A DNA stretch of 64,000 nt from Triatoma infestans (GCA_011037195.1 JAAEAF010004375.1:1-64000); one strand, 5' to 3'. Counted from the first letter of the stretch, positions 9,875 through 21,797 are shown. Program-made: numbers and translations. Notes: a model not told the origin generated them from the sequence alone.

Positions 9875-11202
9875 ATAGCTGGAAAAAACTATAGCGATGA
9901 ATTCTTCTAGAAGAACAATATGTATGGTGATTCCGGCAAAGTTGATGCCCGCCGAAGCTTCATGGTTGAAATCTTGTGAAGGTTGCCATTGTAATAAATG
10001 GTTAAATAAATGCTTAGATTTAGAAACTCATGGAATGTGGAAAATTTAACACACCGAAATGTAGATGAGTTTGCTGCTTGCGCAGGTCATGAAGCCAGAA
10101 AGCACTGCTGTCAGTGATGGCAAATCATTATGAGAAAGTACTCTGGAGGTCCCTAGAATAAATAAATCATTAATATAAAAATCATTATTAGTACCACTAA
10201 ATGAGGTAACCAATATGCAATGAATAAACATTGCCTACCATAATCATTGTTTATTTAATGTTGAAGATTTTTTTTTTAAAAAAATCTTATAAAGTTGGCC
10301 AAGGTTAGTATAGATTCAGCAATATCTTGCACATATGATTATTACATACATCATGCGTATACAAACATGCATACACTTGGCCACTGTATACAACATACAA
10401 CAGAATATTATTTTACATAAATATAAATGAATAGCTATTTGTTCCTGGAACATGTGAAAGTCATTTCAAGGTATGTATGTGTGTGTGTGTGTGTGTGTAC
10501 GTGTGTATGTATGTATGTATGTTAGAGGTTCAAAATAAACAAGTGTTGATGCTCATTTTATCCTTTATGTACACTAAACAACTCCTGCCTTTTAATCTTC
10601 TTCAAGGCTTCTTCTTCAAACTCTTCGTTAACTTTTGTTTTCATATTTTATTCCTCTTTATTATCTTAATTTAATTGGACTTACAGTTTTATATTTAATA
10701 ATAAAAATCTTTCGTTAACAGGTTATCGAACTTCATTCTTCTCATCAAGATGGTTCGCTTTTATCTTTATTTTTCTTTGAAGTTTTAATTAAGAAATTCC
10801 ATTGCGAATTATCTTTAAAGTTAAACTAAAAAAATAATCGGTGTAAATTCTTAGTTAAAAATGAAACAATTTTTGTTGATTTAAATATTAGGAACTTTCC
10901 TGGAAATATTTAACTTTATTTCTAATATTATTAACATTGAATGTGAGATTTTTGTATATAATATTCATATTTTTTTTTATCCTAAATCATAACACAACCC
11001 ACGCATATTTTTTAATATATAAATAAATCAATTTTATATATATATATATATAAAGTTTTTAAAATATTTTATAAAAAGTTATAATTTTTGAAGTCAATTT
11101 ACTAAGTCAATTATAGTCTACAAATTTATTCAACCCACGCGATTAAAATTGAATACACTTGCAATTTTTTTTGTTTTTGTTTTTATGAATCAGGTTTATG
11201 TT
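9875..11202. other. AT-rich spacer with microsatellites
   Basis: No gene seen. It contains a GT/GTAT microsatellite (10471-10530), an AT run (about 11036-11052) and several A/T homopolymers. Short open frames at 10046-10231 and 10477-10674 are low complexity or unsupported. Confidence 0.5.
10471..10530. repeat. GT/GTAT microsatellite
   Basis: An uninterrupted (GT)n core flanked by GTAT repeats. It does not appear to sit inside a family A copy. Confidence 0.9.
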
Positions 11203-11345
11203 ACTTTCTCTTATTCCTAGTAAGAGAGGAAGTATTGCAATCGGGCAAATTTGGTATATTGAGTTTTCACTGAAAATATACGTTTTGTGGTCCTCGGAGT
11301 CTGAAAAAGTGGTTCTAAAAAATTGATGCGTGTGTGTCTGAAAGA
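11203..11345 (-). repeat. Family A repeat, right-end fragment
   Basis: Keeps the right terminal hairpin ('actttctcttattcctagtaagagaggaagt') and about 110 bp inside it, up to a short GT tract. The rest is missing. Confidence 0.75.
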
Positions 11346-11621
11346 GAGATGATGGGCGACAGAGATTTTGCTGAATCATGAAAAGTGATAATCAAGTTTA
11401 AAAAAAAAAAAGAGTTTAAAAAAATCCTACATGTACACAGATTAATAATTTTATTCTTAATTACTTTTAATTATTGCATTTTCTATTAATTTATTTAAAG
11501 TCCTTTGAAGGCTTAATACTATTACAAACAAATAGACAAACAAAAATCAACGGTTAAAAGTTTGAAGTTAACAGACTGTGAAATTTATAAATTTATTAGG
11601 TACAGAAATTATATATGAATT

Positions 11622-12454
11622 TCTAGTGGAATCGATTATCGGATTCCAGAGGTATGAAGTCAGATGTCTTGAAGAGGGATTTATTAGACGGAAGTTAGTT
11701 TAGAGATATTAGAGAGTTATTACTTGAAATACTAAACACTGAATTTACAAAAATAGACTATATTTTTACAATAATTTGAATGTGTGAAATGGTAACTACA
11801 ATTAATATGAACTGTTAGAAATAAATAAATAATTTAAAGAGATAAACAACAACTAAATTAAAATGATTAAAATAAATAAAACTAATATGCACCACTATGA
11901 AATGTTTGATAGAATAATTATAAGTTTAACCTTGTATAGGGACGCGCTCGCGGAACTCAAGTATCGCTGCTGCTCGTTGAAACTGTAATGCTAATAATCG
12001 TAATGATAATACTGATCCCCTCCTCCAGTGAGGCGAAGTTTATATTAGTATTACTCACACACTGTCAGGTGTGTAAGTAGTACTCACACTAAGACATCTC
12101 TCGTAGTGTGCGACCTTGATCAGGTCGGTGACCAGTGTGATTTAGGTCAGTGGCCAGCTTTGGCGACAGATGGCCGCCCATCGGTGATTTTCAAAGACTG
12201 GTAGCCTTGAATCGGCCAGGTGGCTTCTGTTCAATAATGATCCTTGTTTAAAAGGGTTTTATCGGTGCTTGTCTTTGATACTGATGTATTGACCCCTGTA
12301 TTGAAAAGGCTTTTTGTCCGGCGCGGCCCTTGTCTTGAAGACAGCGGCCGGCTGGGCCACTAGTTATAAATTATCCTTTCTTCTTGTTATCTTTTGTGAA
12401 GATAGCGGCTGGCTGGAGCCACTTGACATTCTAAGGCATTGATATGTCATTACA
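11622..12454 (+). mobile_element. Solo LTR, copy 1
   Basis: An 833-bp unit that is more than 90% identical by eye to 30663-31498 and present in reverse at 43423-44126. Ends are T(G>C)TAGTG...CATTACA, the TG...CA-type short inverted ends of LTRs, and the flanks carry the 4-bp direct repeat AATT (11618-11621, 12455-12458). No gag/pol coding sequence is attached, so this is a solo LTR left by recombination. A 4-bp TSD fits some Ty3/gypsy (or BEL) families. The clade cannot be set without an internal region. Strand refers only to the TGTAGTG-to-CATTACA direction. Confidence 0.82.
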
Positions 12455-12484
12455 AATTTATGTATATTTATGTATAAATATATA

Positions 12485-13110
12485 GGTAGATAGATAGATT
12501 ATATGGAATTTATAAGGCTACGCACTGCGACTTCTAAAATTAGAAGTCTGATGAGACACTCCTGGATGAAGCTTAAAGGTCAAGTAAGTTTCTCTCTTCA
12601 AAGAGGAGAAATCTCAGCTACACAAGACTCAGACTGACAGGGTGACATGCAATGCTGTTTCTTCTTGTCCCTGGCAAAAACCTCGTACATAGGCGCACTC
12701 TGATGTCAGGCCCTTGCTTAGTATGTACTTGTCCAGTCTACAGTGACCACAAAGAAGGCCTACAGCGATCCGTATGACAGCTCTCCAGTAAGCCTGAGCG
12801 AGTAGATATTATTAAACTTTGTCGCTGCCTTTGTTCTAGAGTCATTCTAGTGATCTATCGTACACCCAAGCTGCTCTGTTGACTACACTTATATGATGGC
12901 ATCTTTCTATATCTATAGAGCCTTTCCGGACAAGGCTATCAACCTGCCGCCTCCTTGCTGTTATAATCCGGGCACCCAAATTAGAAAATCCTTATTTTAG
13001 CTACTGATTTCCAAGCAGCTCCACATTAGCCTCCAGCTGATCTGGACGAGATAAAACAGCCAGGCTGTCTGAGAAAATTCGTACCGTTCGCCTTTTTATT
13101 CAACGGCACA
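12485..13110 (-). pseudogene. 5'-truncated LOA-like element: RNase H to 3' end
   Basis: A 626-bp decayed relative of the intact element at 3920-9681. The 3' tail (tagatagatagatt on + strand), the 3' UTR, the Cys/His region and the RNase H region can all be followed in the same order, with many indels and stops. It is flanked by a perfect 13-bp direct repeat GTATAAATATATA (12472-12484 and 13111-13123). It landed 17 bp from the end of the solo LTR TSD. It cannot encode protein. Confidence 0.85.
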
Positions 13111-13123
13111 GTATAAATATATA

Positions 13124-14065
13124 AAATATGCGTCTCCTGTGAAGAACGTGGTTCTGTAGCTGCCATTTCATTTTGGCCATAACTCATGCTAAATTTACAA
13201 AAAAAGTTCCAACGTTTTGAAAGAGATGATTAGAAGTTTGTAAAAATGCTTCTAGAAGGTAGGTTTGCAGTCTTGTTCTTTTTATCTTCATTTTACTTAA
13301 TAACAGAATTTAAACTCTTTCAAATTACTACAAGTATTTAATAATAATAATAATAATAATAATAATAGTAATAATCTATTCAGCGACTTAAATTATGGAT
13401 GTTTTTTTTTTTAGCTTATTAATGAAGTATAGTGGTTAGAGAGAATGTAGTAAATTGAATATAAGAGAGAGAGGAGAAGAGATGGAGTTATTGATTAAGT
13501 GGATAAGAATAGAGGGTTGGAATAAACAACACAAATAAGAATGGAAGTAACAGACAATAAGCCGGACCCGAGCGCGGCCACATAAGAAAGAAAGAAAGAT
13601 GAGTATCTTCAGTAAGATGATGATGTTAACAAGAAGTGAAGACCACCTGCACATACACACTCACACACAAACACACAGATAAAGAGAGAAAGAGAGATGA
13701 CCATAAGACCACCTTCTACAACTTCTTTACTACGTATATACGTATATATACATAATATAGTTTGGAAGACTGGACCATTCGTAGGCAGGACTTGCAGGGG
13801 TTGAACAACTTCATTCAATCACCTTTATGTATCCTCTTTCTTTCTTTTAGTCTATATTTATAGAACCTATAATTTTACTTATTTTTCTATTTCTCTCTGT
13901 TACGCCATTCCCATTTACTTTTTTCTATATTTGTTCTTCAATTTTATCATTCTCATCCCTTGTCCGAAAATACTAACATGCTTTTTCTACAGTAAAGCAC
14001 ATTTATTATTAACCTCTTTCTAAGTACTACTTAATCATGTATTGCAATTGTACTCATTAAATTAT
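13124..14065. other. Spacer with (TAA)n and GA-rich tract
   Basis: No gene supported. It holds a (TAA)n microsatellite at about 13339-13375 and a purine-rich stretch (13436-13700). Two overlapping minus-strand frames at 13436-13818 are cysteine-rich low-complexity translations without recognisable motifs. Confidence 0.5.
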
Positions 14066-14320
14066 ATTGGCGTTTAACTAGTGGCTAACGCACTCGTCTT
14101 TGGTACGAGAAATTCAGGATTAGATTCTTGTGAGGTTTAAGACGTTGATGACCCGATATCTTGAGAAAAAGTTGGGAACTTCAGTTGGTAGCGAGGGCTA
14201 TATGAAAACGGCGAGGGAACCGCGTTATGCTTAGCACACGCTTGCAATAAAAATCGATATCTAGCAGGCCTTGGCCCTTCATGGGCTGTTGCGCCATAGG
14301 AGTGAATGTATGTGTTTAGA
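14066..14320 (+). repeat. tRNA-derived SINE-like repeat (family S3)
   Basis: Begins with a tRNA-like head, 'tttaactagtggctaacgc' resembling an A box and 'ggattagattc' a decayed B box, followed by an unrelated body with the small palindrome 'ggcccttcatgggc' (14272-14285). Only one such copy was seen in the window, so the SINE reading rests on the head alone. Confidence 0.45.
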
Positions 14321-14639
14321 ATATAGAACAAAGAGAACAGTTTAGAGTAAACGAACGAAGAAGCGTTGATGAATTAGAACTCCTGTGTAAAGGAATCATG
14401 CCGGCCTTTATAGAGGAAATTCGCTACCATGCTACAGGATTCAATAATTTCAATACCAGCAGAAGCAGGCTCTACCTCTGCTTCCAAGCACACATTATCT
14501 ACGCTTTACCCGATCTAACACGCTCACTTCAATCTTTTACTGAATGAGCATTAACTTGGACAGCAAGTACAATATCAGTTTGTGTGTTTATCGATGCGTC
14601 AACCACCATATCCTACCGCCTGCTTGTTCTAAGGATAAT

Positions 14640-15400
14640 TTTTTGTTTTGTCTTTTTTTCTTGAGTGTTTGTCTATTGTGTCTTTGAGTGCCAAGGGTGA
14701 GACTTACTCATCTACAGCACCCCTTCCAAATTAAGATCTCTAAAGAATCACAGGATCTGGGAAGATTCTAGGAGAGTATATCTTCCTCCAACCCTGGCAT
14801 CTACCTGGGCTTGCAAATCTTTTCTGGATGATAGTAAACACGGACTGTTAGGAGGTGTATATATCCTCTCAGAATTTGAGATGCTATGGTGTTCTAGGCC
14901 CAGCTTCTTCAGGTCTCCCCCCTGAGACTTTAATGCTCCGTGAGGAAACCGTCAGCATGCAAAGCCTATTTTTACTTAGACTTCAGGTAGATCAGATCAG
15001 ACTTCAGCACGGCTTCAGGTAGATCTTGTCTGGTTAAAACCGCCCAAGCGGTCTTACTAGCTTGCTTCAGTCCTGGTAGAGTTTTCCAGAGCTATGTTCT
15101 GTCCAGTTCCTCTTCATTTCTAAGTTCTTCCCGAAGAACTAGTCACTTGCCTACGGAAGAGTTCAGGCCCCAAAACGGGGGAAGCAGCGTGTATCCTTAC
15201 CGGGGTGTCGGCCATCTCATTTCCCTCCACGCCAGTATGCCAGACACCCAAAATAGGATAACTCTTCTTATTTCTGGCCAAGTCATTGAATTTGCCAAGG
15301 TGTTCCCATACCATGTTTTAACTGATGACATACGTGCTCATTGTTTTAATGGCGGCCTGGCTGTCGGATAGACCTGGAAGTGTGTTGCTCGTTGGAAAGT
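14640..15400 (-). pseudogene. LOA/R1-type LINE remnant: RNase H C-terminus and 3' end
   Basis: The minus-strand translation contains 'DSQAAIKT' (RNase H aspartate) and 'YPILGVWHTGVEGNEMADT' (last RNase H motif, with Asp). The downstream part (14700-14980) matches the LINE fragments at 21213-21631 and 36992-37631 through 'gtttcctcacgg-gcat' and '...cctaacag'. Stops and frameshifts break it. Together these three copies define a second LINE subfamily, distinct from the intact 4-kb element. Confidence 0.78.
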
Positions 15401-15498
15401 TCGTTGACTTAAACTGTGTGAATTTGGAGTACCCAGGTATAATTCGACCAGCTAACTGGGACTTAGGCTTTGTAAATTTGTAGCCTGTTTGACCGTTT

Positions 15499-15692
15499 CT
15501 CATTCTCTTCGACTTTGGAACTTAATTGATGAATTTGAATCAATAATAAGAAATTGATTTTAAGAAAAAGCTCATCATTAGAAAAGTTTTCTCCCCCAGC
15601 CCCCTTAAAAATCAGTTTTTAAGGAATAAGTTGTTTTTGAAAAAATAATTCAAATTCGTCAGTTAAGTTCCAAAGTCGAAGCGAATGAGATA
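15499..15692. repeat. Fold-back (inverted repeat) structure
   Basis: The arm at about 15499-15546 ('ctcattctcttcgactttgg...') is repeated in reverse at about 15648-15692 ('...ccaaagtcgaagcgaatgag') with a few mismatches, separated by about 100 bp. No coding sequence is seen. It may be a small fold-back transposon or the ends of a MITE. Confidence 0.65.
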
Positions 15693-15699
15693 ATTCACT

Positions 15700-16870
15700 G
15701 CTTTAAACTCGGTTGTGTCTACTTCCTTAATCCACAATATTATAAAATTAAGATATTAGCGCACTGCAACAATATATTTCTGGATGAATCTCAGTAAAAT
15801 CTACTAGAATACAATGCTATTTTTTGATTTTTTTTTCGGAGATCGCCTACATCATTTTGTGGTCATCGACAGGTTTTGATCATTATCAGATTGCCTTGAT
15901 AAACAGTGTGATTCAATCAGGGCATCCACTACCGGAGTTCAGAGGACTACGGAAAACTTCTCTGATGTTCCTTCTGAGAAAGTATATTTATCAGTCACGT
16001 GAGATTTTCGAAATTGAGCACTCGCCGAAATATCCTTGAATAAGATATGGTGTGTACATGAGCCTACTTATAGTGTTTTAGTTTCTCATACGCTGCTGGT
16101 AAGAAGGGAGAGTTACATTCGTATCAAATTTTCGATATCGACTTGTCACCGGCAATACTTGTTTGTATTTGTATTGTAAAAAATATGTACAAACTGCCCA
16201 CACATTTATATTAGAGAAAGAAAAATCGAGAAATATACTAGTACAATAATAAGTGAACAGAAGAAGTAAATATAAGTAGAAGAAACTATGATGAAATGAA
16301 ACTTTTATAAATAATGAAAATTAGAAATAATAAATACAAATAAATTATAGAAAAAATAGAATTATAATAAAAAATTTGTAAATTAATAAAAAGGGTAAAA
16401 TAATCTATTTTCTAAATTTCATAGAACAAAGCAGAAATTTATATAAATTAATTATTTATTTTGTTTTTATATCAATATCTGTAAAAAAAATTAATAAACA
16501 AACCAGAGGGGGGTGGTAAATTTTACTCCTGTGAAATAACTGCTTAAATATTTACAATGACCGACTTGGGAAAAGCTGTACGTACATGAAGAAATAAAAT
16601 ATGCTAGGGAGTCATCAATCATTTATTTTCATTATAAAATTGTTGGAGGCCTTTTTTGTAAAAAGATCAGATATTTATTACGCTTGAACAAATGTCTACA
16701 ATATTTATAGAACTTGCAAGATGGATCTGTACTATTAATCTTAATTTCTTGATATCACAATTTAATAATAAATAATTTCTCTCTTAAGCCAATTTGTTTG
16801 TTAAAAATTATTAAATGTACAGTTTAAAAGGAAATTTACATCCAAACTGAATAAATGATTTTCACAACTG
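15700..16870. other. AT-rich spacer with a decayed family A piece
   Basis: No gene seen. 16085-16165 matches the right end of family A on the minus strand ('...cgtatcaaattttcgatatcg'). 16165-16870 is very AT-rich with no structure I recognise. Confidence 0.45.
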
Positions 16871-16874
16871 CTTA

Positions 16875-18076
16875 ATTATATTATTTCCGACGAGATCGTG
16901 GTACTGGCAGAATCTTGGTTGGATGCGCAACGAAAATTGAGAATGCTCAACGCTTACTGTGAAACTATTGGTCTTTCTGTCAAAACAGAAAAGGCAAAAG
17001 TTGTTATATTTCATAGGAAAGGCAGAATCCCAAAACTGCGCCAATTATTGTTGTGGGAATAGGCCAATAGAAATGACCAATGATTTATGATGATTATATT
17101 TATTTAGGTGTTAAATTTAGCTCATCCGGGAAGTTTTTGCATGCATTGTCCCATTCCGAAAGAAAAGCGAACATAGCAGCCAATAAGGTCCGAACTATTC
17201 TGTCCCAGCTATCTGCGATCTCGTGCAGATAGTTGGGACGCTATGTACAAAGCAATTGTGCGAGCAACTTTCCTGAACGGTGCCGACTTTTGGGCTTGTC
17301 TTTATACTGAACGGTTTGAAGCGGTTCAAATGCGTTTCTTGAAGAGCGTGTTGTCTTTGCCCATAAACACGCCTCATTACTTGGTTCGATTGGAAACTGG
17401 ATATGAATGGTTGAAAGTGACGCTGTTCAGGGTTATGCTTAAGTGGTGGGTGAAATTATTGCAAATGCCCGATTCAAGATTGCCTAGGATCTGTTTTTTT
17501 GAATATGGTCAGAAGGGAAGGGGTGTCAATTGATCACAACTGGGGTTTACAATTGAGGTCGCTATTAATAATGGTCGGTGCTGATAATTTGTGGTTGGAA
17601 CAGGATTTGCGCACTGTTCAGTCTAGCCTATCGGACTTGGTACTGAGAATGAGAAATCATTGTTTGTCATTGGACATAAATCGTGCTCTCAACTCTCAGT
17701 ACAATACTGTCTACAGGACTGTGGGCACACTAGGTGAGTCAGGGAGTTACCTTCGACTTAGAATTAATTTAAAAAAATTAAATTTATATGCCACATCCGG
17801 TTGTTTTCAGACAACTTGTTAAGATTTTCCATCTGTGGTAGATACTATTCGATTCTGGCTAGTGAGATATGTATTTTGTGTAACAGAGCACCAGAATCGT
17901 TGAACCATATTTTATTTACTTGTCCTGCCTTGAATCATTTAAGATTGTTATACTTGCACGACTATGAATGTGCCGTTAGCACACTATTAAGCGATCTTCA
18001 TCACATTCAAAAACTGAACAACATTTACAATTATTACTTTCTACACGCCATGTCACTAAAGGAACTTATAAATTAA
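16875..18076 (+). pseudogene. LINE ORF2 remnant: RT palm to C-terminal Cys/His motif
   Basis: The first readable part, 'ADEIVVLAESW...LSVKTEKAKVVIFHRKGR', is the RT motif around the FADD/YADD box (second D changed to E) and the following strand. A stop and a frameshift come near 17060-17220. Then comes 'ATFLNGADFWA...FLKSVLSLPINTPHYLVRLETG', typical of the RT thumb/connection in LINEs without RNase H, and finally 'CILCNRAPESLNHILFTCPAL', a C-X2-C...H...C motif. The last frame ends at 18076. At least four frames are needed, so it is dead. The following 280 bp is probably its 3' UTR, ending where family A starts. Clade unclear (CR1/Ingi-Vingi/Daphne-like). Confidence 0.8.
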
Positions 18077-18357
18077 TAATTCCCTGTTATTTGTTTCATT
18101 TGATTTACTCTAAATGTTCCTTTATAGTTCAAGTTTTATGTATATTTATTTTCTTGCCAGAATTAGCATTGTCCAGATTTATTATTTTCAGTTTTTTTTG
18201 TTTCCGATGAAGTGTCTTTTATATATTTAATTTCCTTTAATTTATTTTTTGTAGTTTGTTTCATTTTTATAAACTAAATGAGATGTTTTATTTTCCCTAG
18301 ATTTTGTATTCAATTTATTTTTAATTTTTGTACTGACCCATTTCTATCTGTAAAAAA

Positions 18358-19344
18358 TCTGGTGTGAAACACTCACACAACTTTCTCTTACTCCAGTTCT
18401 CAAAATTAAATTGACAAATTTGATAGTTTGTGTACCAAATTTAATGAAATTTGTCAAAAACTGAAAAAATCTATTCAGTAAAAGCGCACTTCCGGTTTAC
18501 TGATTTTCTTCACACCCGAAATTTTGGCCAACTATTTATTTCTAATTAATTTCATTTGGATGATAGAGTTGTATAATCAAGTATGATAACACTTTAGAGG
18601 AAGCTGTAACCCTACCCCTCTCCTAAAAGTGCCCTTAAATGAATTTTTCCAGAGAAATGTTTTATATAAAAGTTGTAGATCTTTGAATGTTTAGTTTATA
18701 TGTGTAGTTTCAAGAAAATCGTCGGGGCCATTTTTGAGAAAATCGCGAAAAAGTGAAAAAATCATATTTAGTAGTGTTAAAACAAAAGCACTTCCGGTTT
18801 TCCGATTTTTCTCAAACTCGGAATTTCAACAAGAGATTTAATTCTAATTAACAATATTTAAATGACCGAATTGTCTAATAACCTGAAATAGCACTTTAGA
18901 GGGTAACCTAACCCCACCCCTCCCCCAGAAGGGCCCTTAAATCAATTTTCCCAGAGAAATGTTTCAAATAAAAGTTGTAGCTCCTTGTATATGTAGTTGA
19001 TGTATCAAGTTTAAAGAAAATCCTTGGAGCCATTTTTGAGAAAAACGCAAAAAAGTAAAAAGTCAACTAGTAAAGTGGTACTTCCGGTTGAGGAATTTTG
19101 ACAGATAACGCACAGTCAGATCGCATGGTGATACCTAAACGGAATATTAAGTTTCAGTTTTCTACGGTTTTTTGTTTTTGAACTATGCGGTTCACATACA
19201 CACACACACAACACACACAGACCATTTGCTAAAAACCACTTTTTTGGACTCAGGGGACCTCAAAACGGATATTACCGGTGAAAAGTCGATATCGAAAATT
19301 TGACACGATTACAATACTTCCTCTTACTAGGAGTAAGAGAAAGT
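18358..19344 (+). repeat. Family A repeat, complete reference copy (987 bp)
   Basis: The left end TCTGGTGTGAAACAC starts after an A run and includes a hairpin GTGTGA-aacac-TCACAC. The subterminal inverted repeat ACTTTCTCTTACTCC begins about 22 bp inside. Two tandem units, 18488-18789 and 18790-19079, each begin 'acttccggtt'. A conserved block and a CA tract (about 19198-19220) follow. The right end is a hairpin with arms ACTTCCTCTTACT and AGTAAGAGAAAGT around a 3-nt loop. The length is identical to the copy at 47390-48376. There are no ORFs. The architecture recalls Helentron-associated non-autonomous elements, but this is inference. Confidence 0.88.
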
Positions 19345-20084
19345 AAAACTGAAGTTTAAACAAATAAATTATCTATCTATTATCTTTGCAAGCAAGTTTT
19401 CATGTGAGAGAAGATGAACATAACTTATTATGGATAAGTAGGTTTTCAGTTGTAAAAACCAATTATGGGGCAGATATTGTTGTTTACTATAAAAAATAAT
19501 CCATTTGGTCTAACAGATAATGCATACTACAATATTACATCCTTCCAGATTGATGATACACCATGTTGTAATAGATCAAAAAATTTGAAATCTTACTGCT
19601 TTCTGCCGCATAATATTCAATATTCAATTATTTCAAATGAGTTTTTATAAAACTTTAAAATAACTTAATTAGAAGAAACTAATATACGAATTGAATAAAT
19701 CGTAAGAATTAATTAATTTTTTTTTTTTAGTTTTAAATGAATTTCAGTTTCCTCCTATTTTTCACATTTTCATTTTTGGGGAAAACAAATGTAAGAAAAA
19801 AATTATGAAATAATTATGTTAACTATTAATTAAAAAAAAAATATAATATCTTTTAAATATAAAGTTTAAAAAAGTAATCAAGGAACACATATTCTTTTTT
19901 TTTTTACTTTATTACGCAAAAATTGTATGTTATGATTAACTCACCATTTTTTTTTTTTTTTTTTGGCTATTAAATAATGATTTAGGAAGAAGGTGATCAA
20001 AAATATTTTTATTTTTATTTTATTTAATAATTAACTCATTCTAAGAATAAAAAGAAAATTATATGTTACTTTTTTATTCCTTTT

Positions 20085-20116
<32 letters not shown>

Positions 20117-21160
20117 TAAATACTACGTTTTGTAGAAAATATTATGGGTTTGGTGTTTTGTAGAAAATAGTGTAATAAGGCGAAAGTATTTTTATTTTTT
20201 TTATTTTTTAAAAAAAAGATCCATTTTTAAGTTTTATGAAAGTAAATTAAATATTGTAAAATAATTAACATAATTCTAAAAGTTTATATATATCATAGCC
20301 GACAAAGTAATTACTTCATTTTGGACTTAATATTTTTTTTTAATTTTTAATTATTTGTAATTTTATTGTTTCTACGTAATGAAGTGGATTAGAAAAGCAG
20401 ATATATCGCTACCGTTTTTAGTTCAAAATTATATTAAAATTGTTAGAAAGAAGGAAGTTATAGAAATTTTTCTCTTGTTTATTATTGTTAAGATAAGCCG
20501 TAAATGTTTTTTTTTCAAAGGGGGGGGAGGTAAATATCAAAGAAGAAATTATAATATGCTTTGTCACACAGTTAATTCAAGGGTGCATACTATGAATGAT
20601 GTTATTAATGGTATCTCTCTTCCCAGGCTTGCTGTAGTTGAAGACGTAGCACCTCTTTTTTTACATTGGATTAGAGTCATCTTACATTCGTACATGACCT
20701 ATGAGAACTAAAATCCAGAACACGAGCTGGCCAAAGGAAAATTTCTACTTGTTTTATCTCTTTGGAAAAAAAAACATTCCTTTATTTGTCCATATGTTAC
20801 AATCGTAATTTTTTCGTCTTACGGCAGTAAGAAAAAGTAAAAGTGCCTATCACAGTATTTACAAAGAATACTAAGGTTTTAAGACAAAATTTCAAAAAGG
20901 GGCATTGGGTTCCTCGAAATTTATTTATTTATTTATTTTTTTTTTTTGAAATGAACTAAATATATTTAAAGTTTAAAATCGAGCAAATGTTCTTTAACTC
21001 TTTCAACTTTAATGGTCACCCTTCAAAGGGGAAACACAGTAACAAGAAATTTTATTACCATGATCATGTCAACATTTTCGAAATTCATGTTTTTTTTTAA
21101 TAAAAAAAGTAAACAACAAAAAAAATTAGCCACAATTAAAATTTTTGTTTTTGATGCAAC
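19345..21160. other. Very AT-rich spacer, no gene seen
   Basis: Contains many A and T homopolymers. 20800-20842 has a decayed family A right end ('...cagtaagaaaaagtaaaa'). The frame at 20379-20711 (110 codons) shows no domain and is not called. Confidence 0.5.
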
Positions 21161-21212
21161 TGTACCAAAAAATATTTTAAAAAAGAAAAACTACAGGATG
21201 GTCAAACAATTC

Positions 21213-21631
21213 AGGATGGATCTCAACTCTGGTACTCCCTCCCCGGGTTGCGGCAGGTCAAGATCTGGTTGGGAAATTATAACCAACGGAGGTCGGAGGC
21301 CTGCATTGGATTGAGCAAGAACAAGCTCCGCGTAGTTACGGGTTTCCTCACGGGGCATTGCCGACTTAGAGGACACCTGGTGAAGCTGGTTTTGGAAAGT
21401 GACAGCTCATGCAGATTCTGTGGGGAGTTGGAGGAAACTCCACTACATCCCCTAACAGACTGCGAGGCTGCCACTCAGAGAAGGTTCAGGAACCTGGGTA
21501 GCTACCAGGTGTAGGAGGGGGACATACCCTCTCTAGAGCCCGTCAGGGTATTAGGATTCCTCAGGGATCTTAACTTGATGGAGGTGTTGTAGAACGGATG
21601 TTCAATTGGAAAAAAAAAAAAAAAAAAAAAC
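21213..21631 (+). pseudogene. 5'-truncated LINE: ORF2 C-terminus with poly(A)
   Basis: The + frame at 21248-21514 reads 'RVVTGFLTGHCRLRGHLVKL' and then 'CRFCGELEETPLHPLTDC', matching the C-terminal segment of the intact ORF2 (GHCRLNKHMHRMGL...CRFC) and, closely, the fragments at 14640-15400 and 36992-37631. It ends in an A20 run at 21610-21629. It is flanked by similar direct repeats of about 50 bp (21161-21211 and about 21632-21688). Confidence 0.8.
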
Positions 21632-21689
21632 CTGTACAAAAAATATTTTTTGTCAAAAGAAAAACTGCAGGACAGGATGGTCAAAAAAT

Positions 21690-21766
21690 AAATTGTGATA
21701 CCATCGCATTTGACACGAAAGATTTTTTAATAAAAATTCCTCACCAGAAGTCCCGATCTTTATTTG

Positions 21767-21797
<31 letters not shown>

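Noticed and set aside
20379..20711. 110-codon + strand frame
   Set aside because: No recognisable motif, and it lies in AT-rich sequence with homopolymers.
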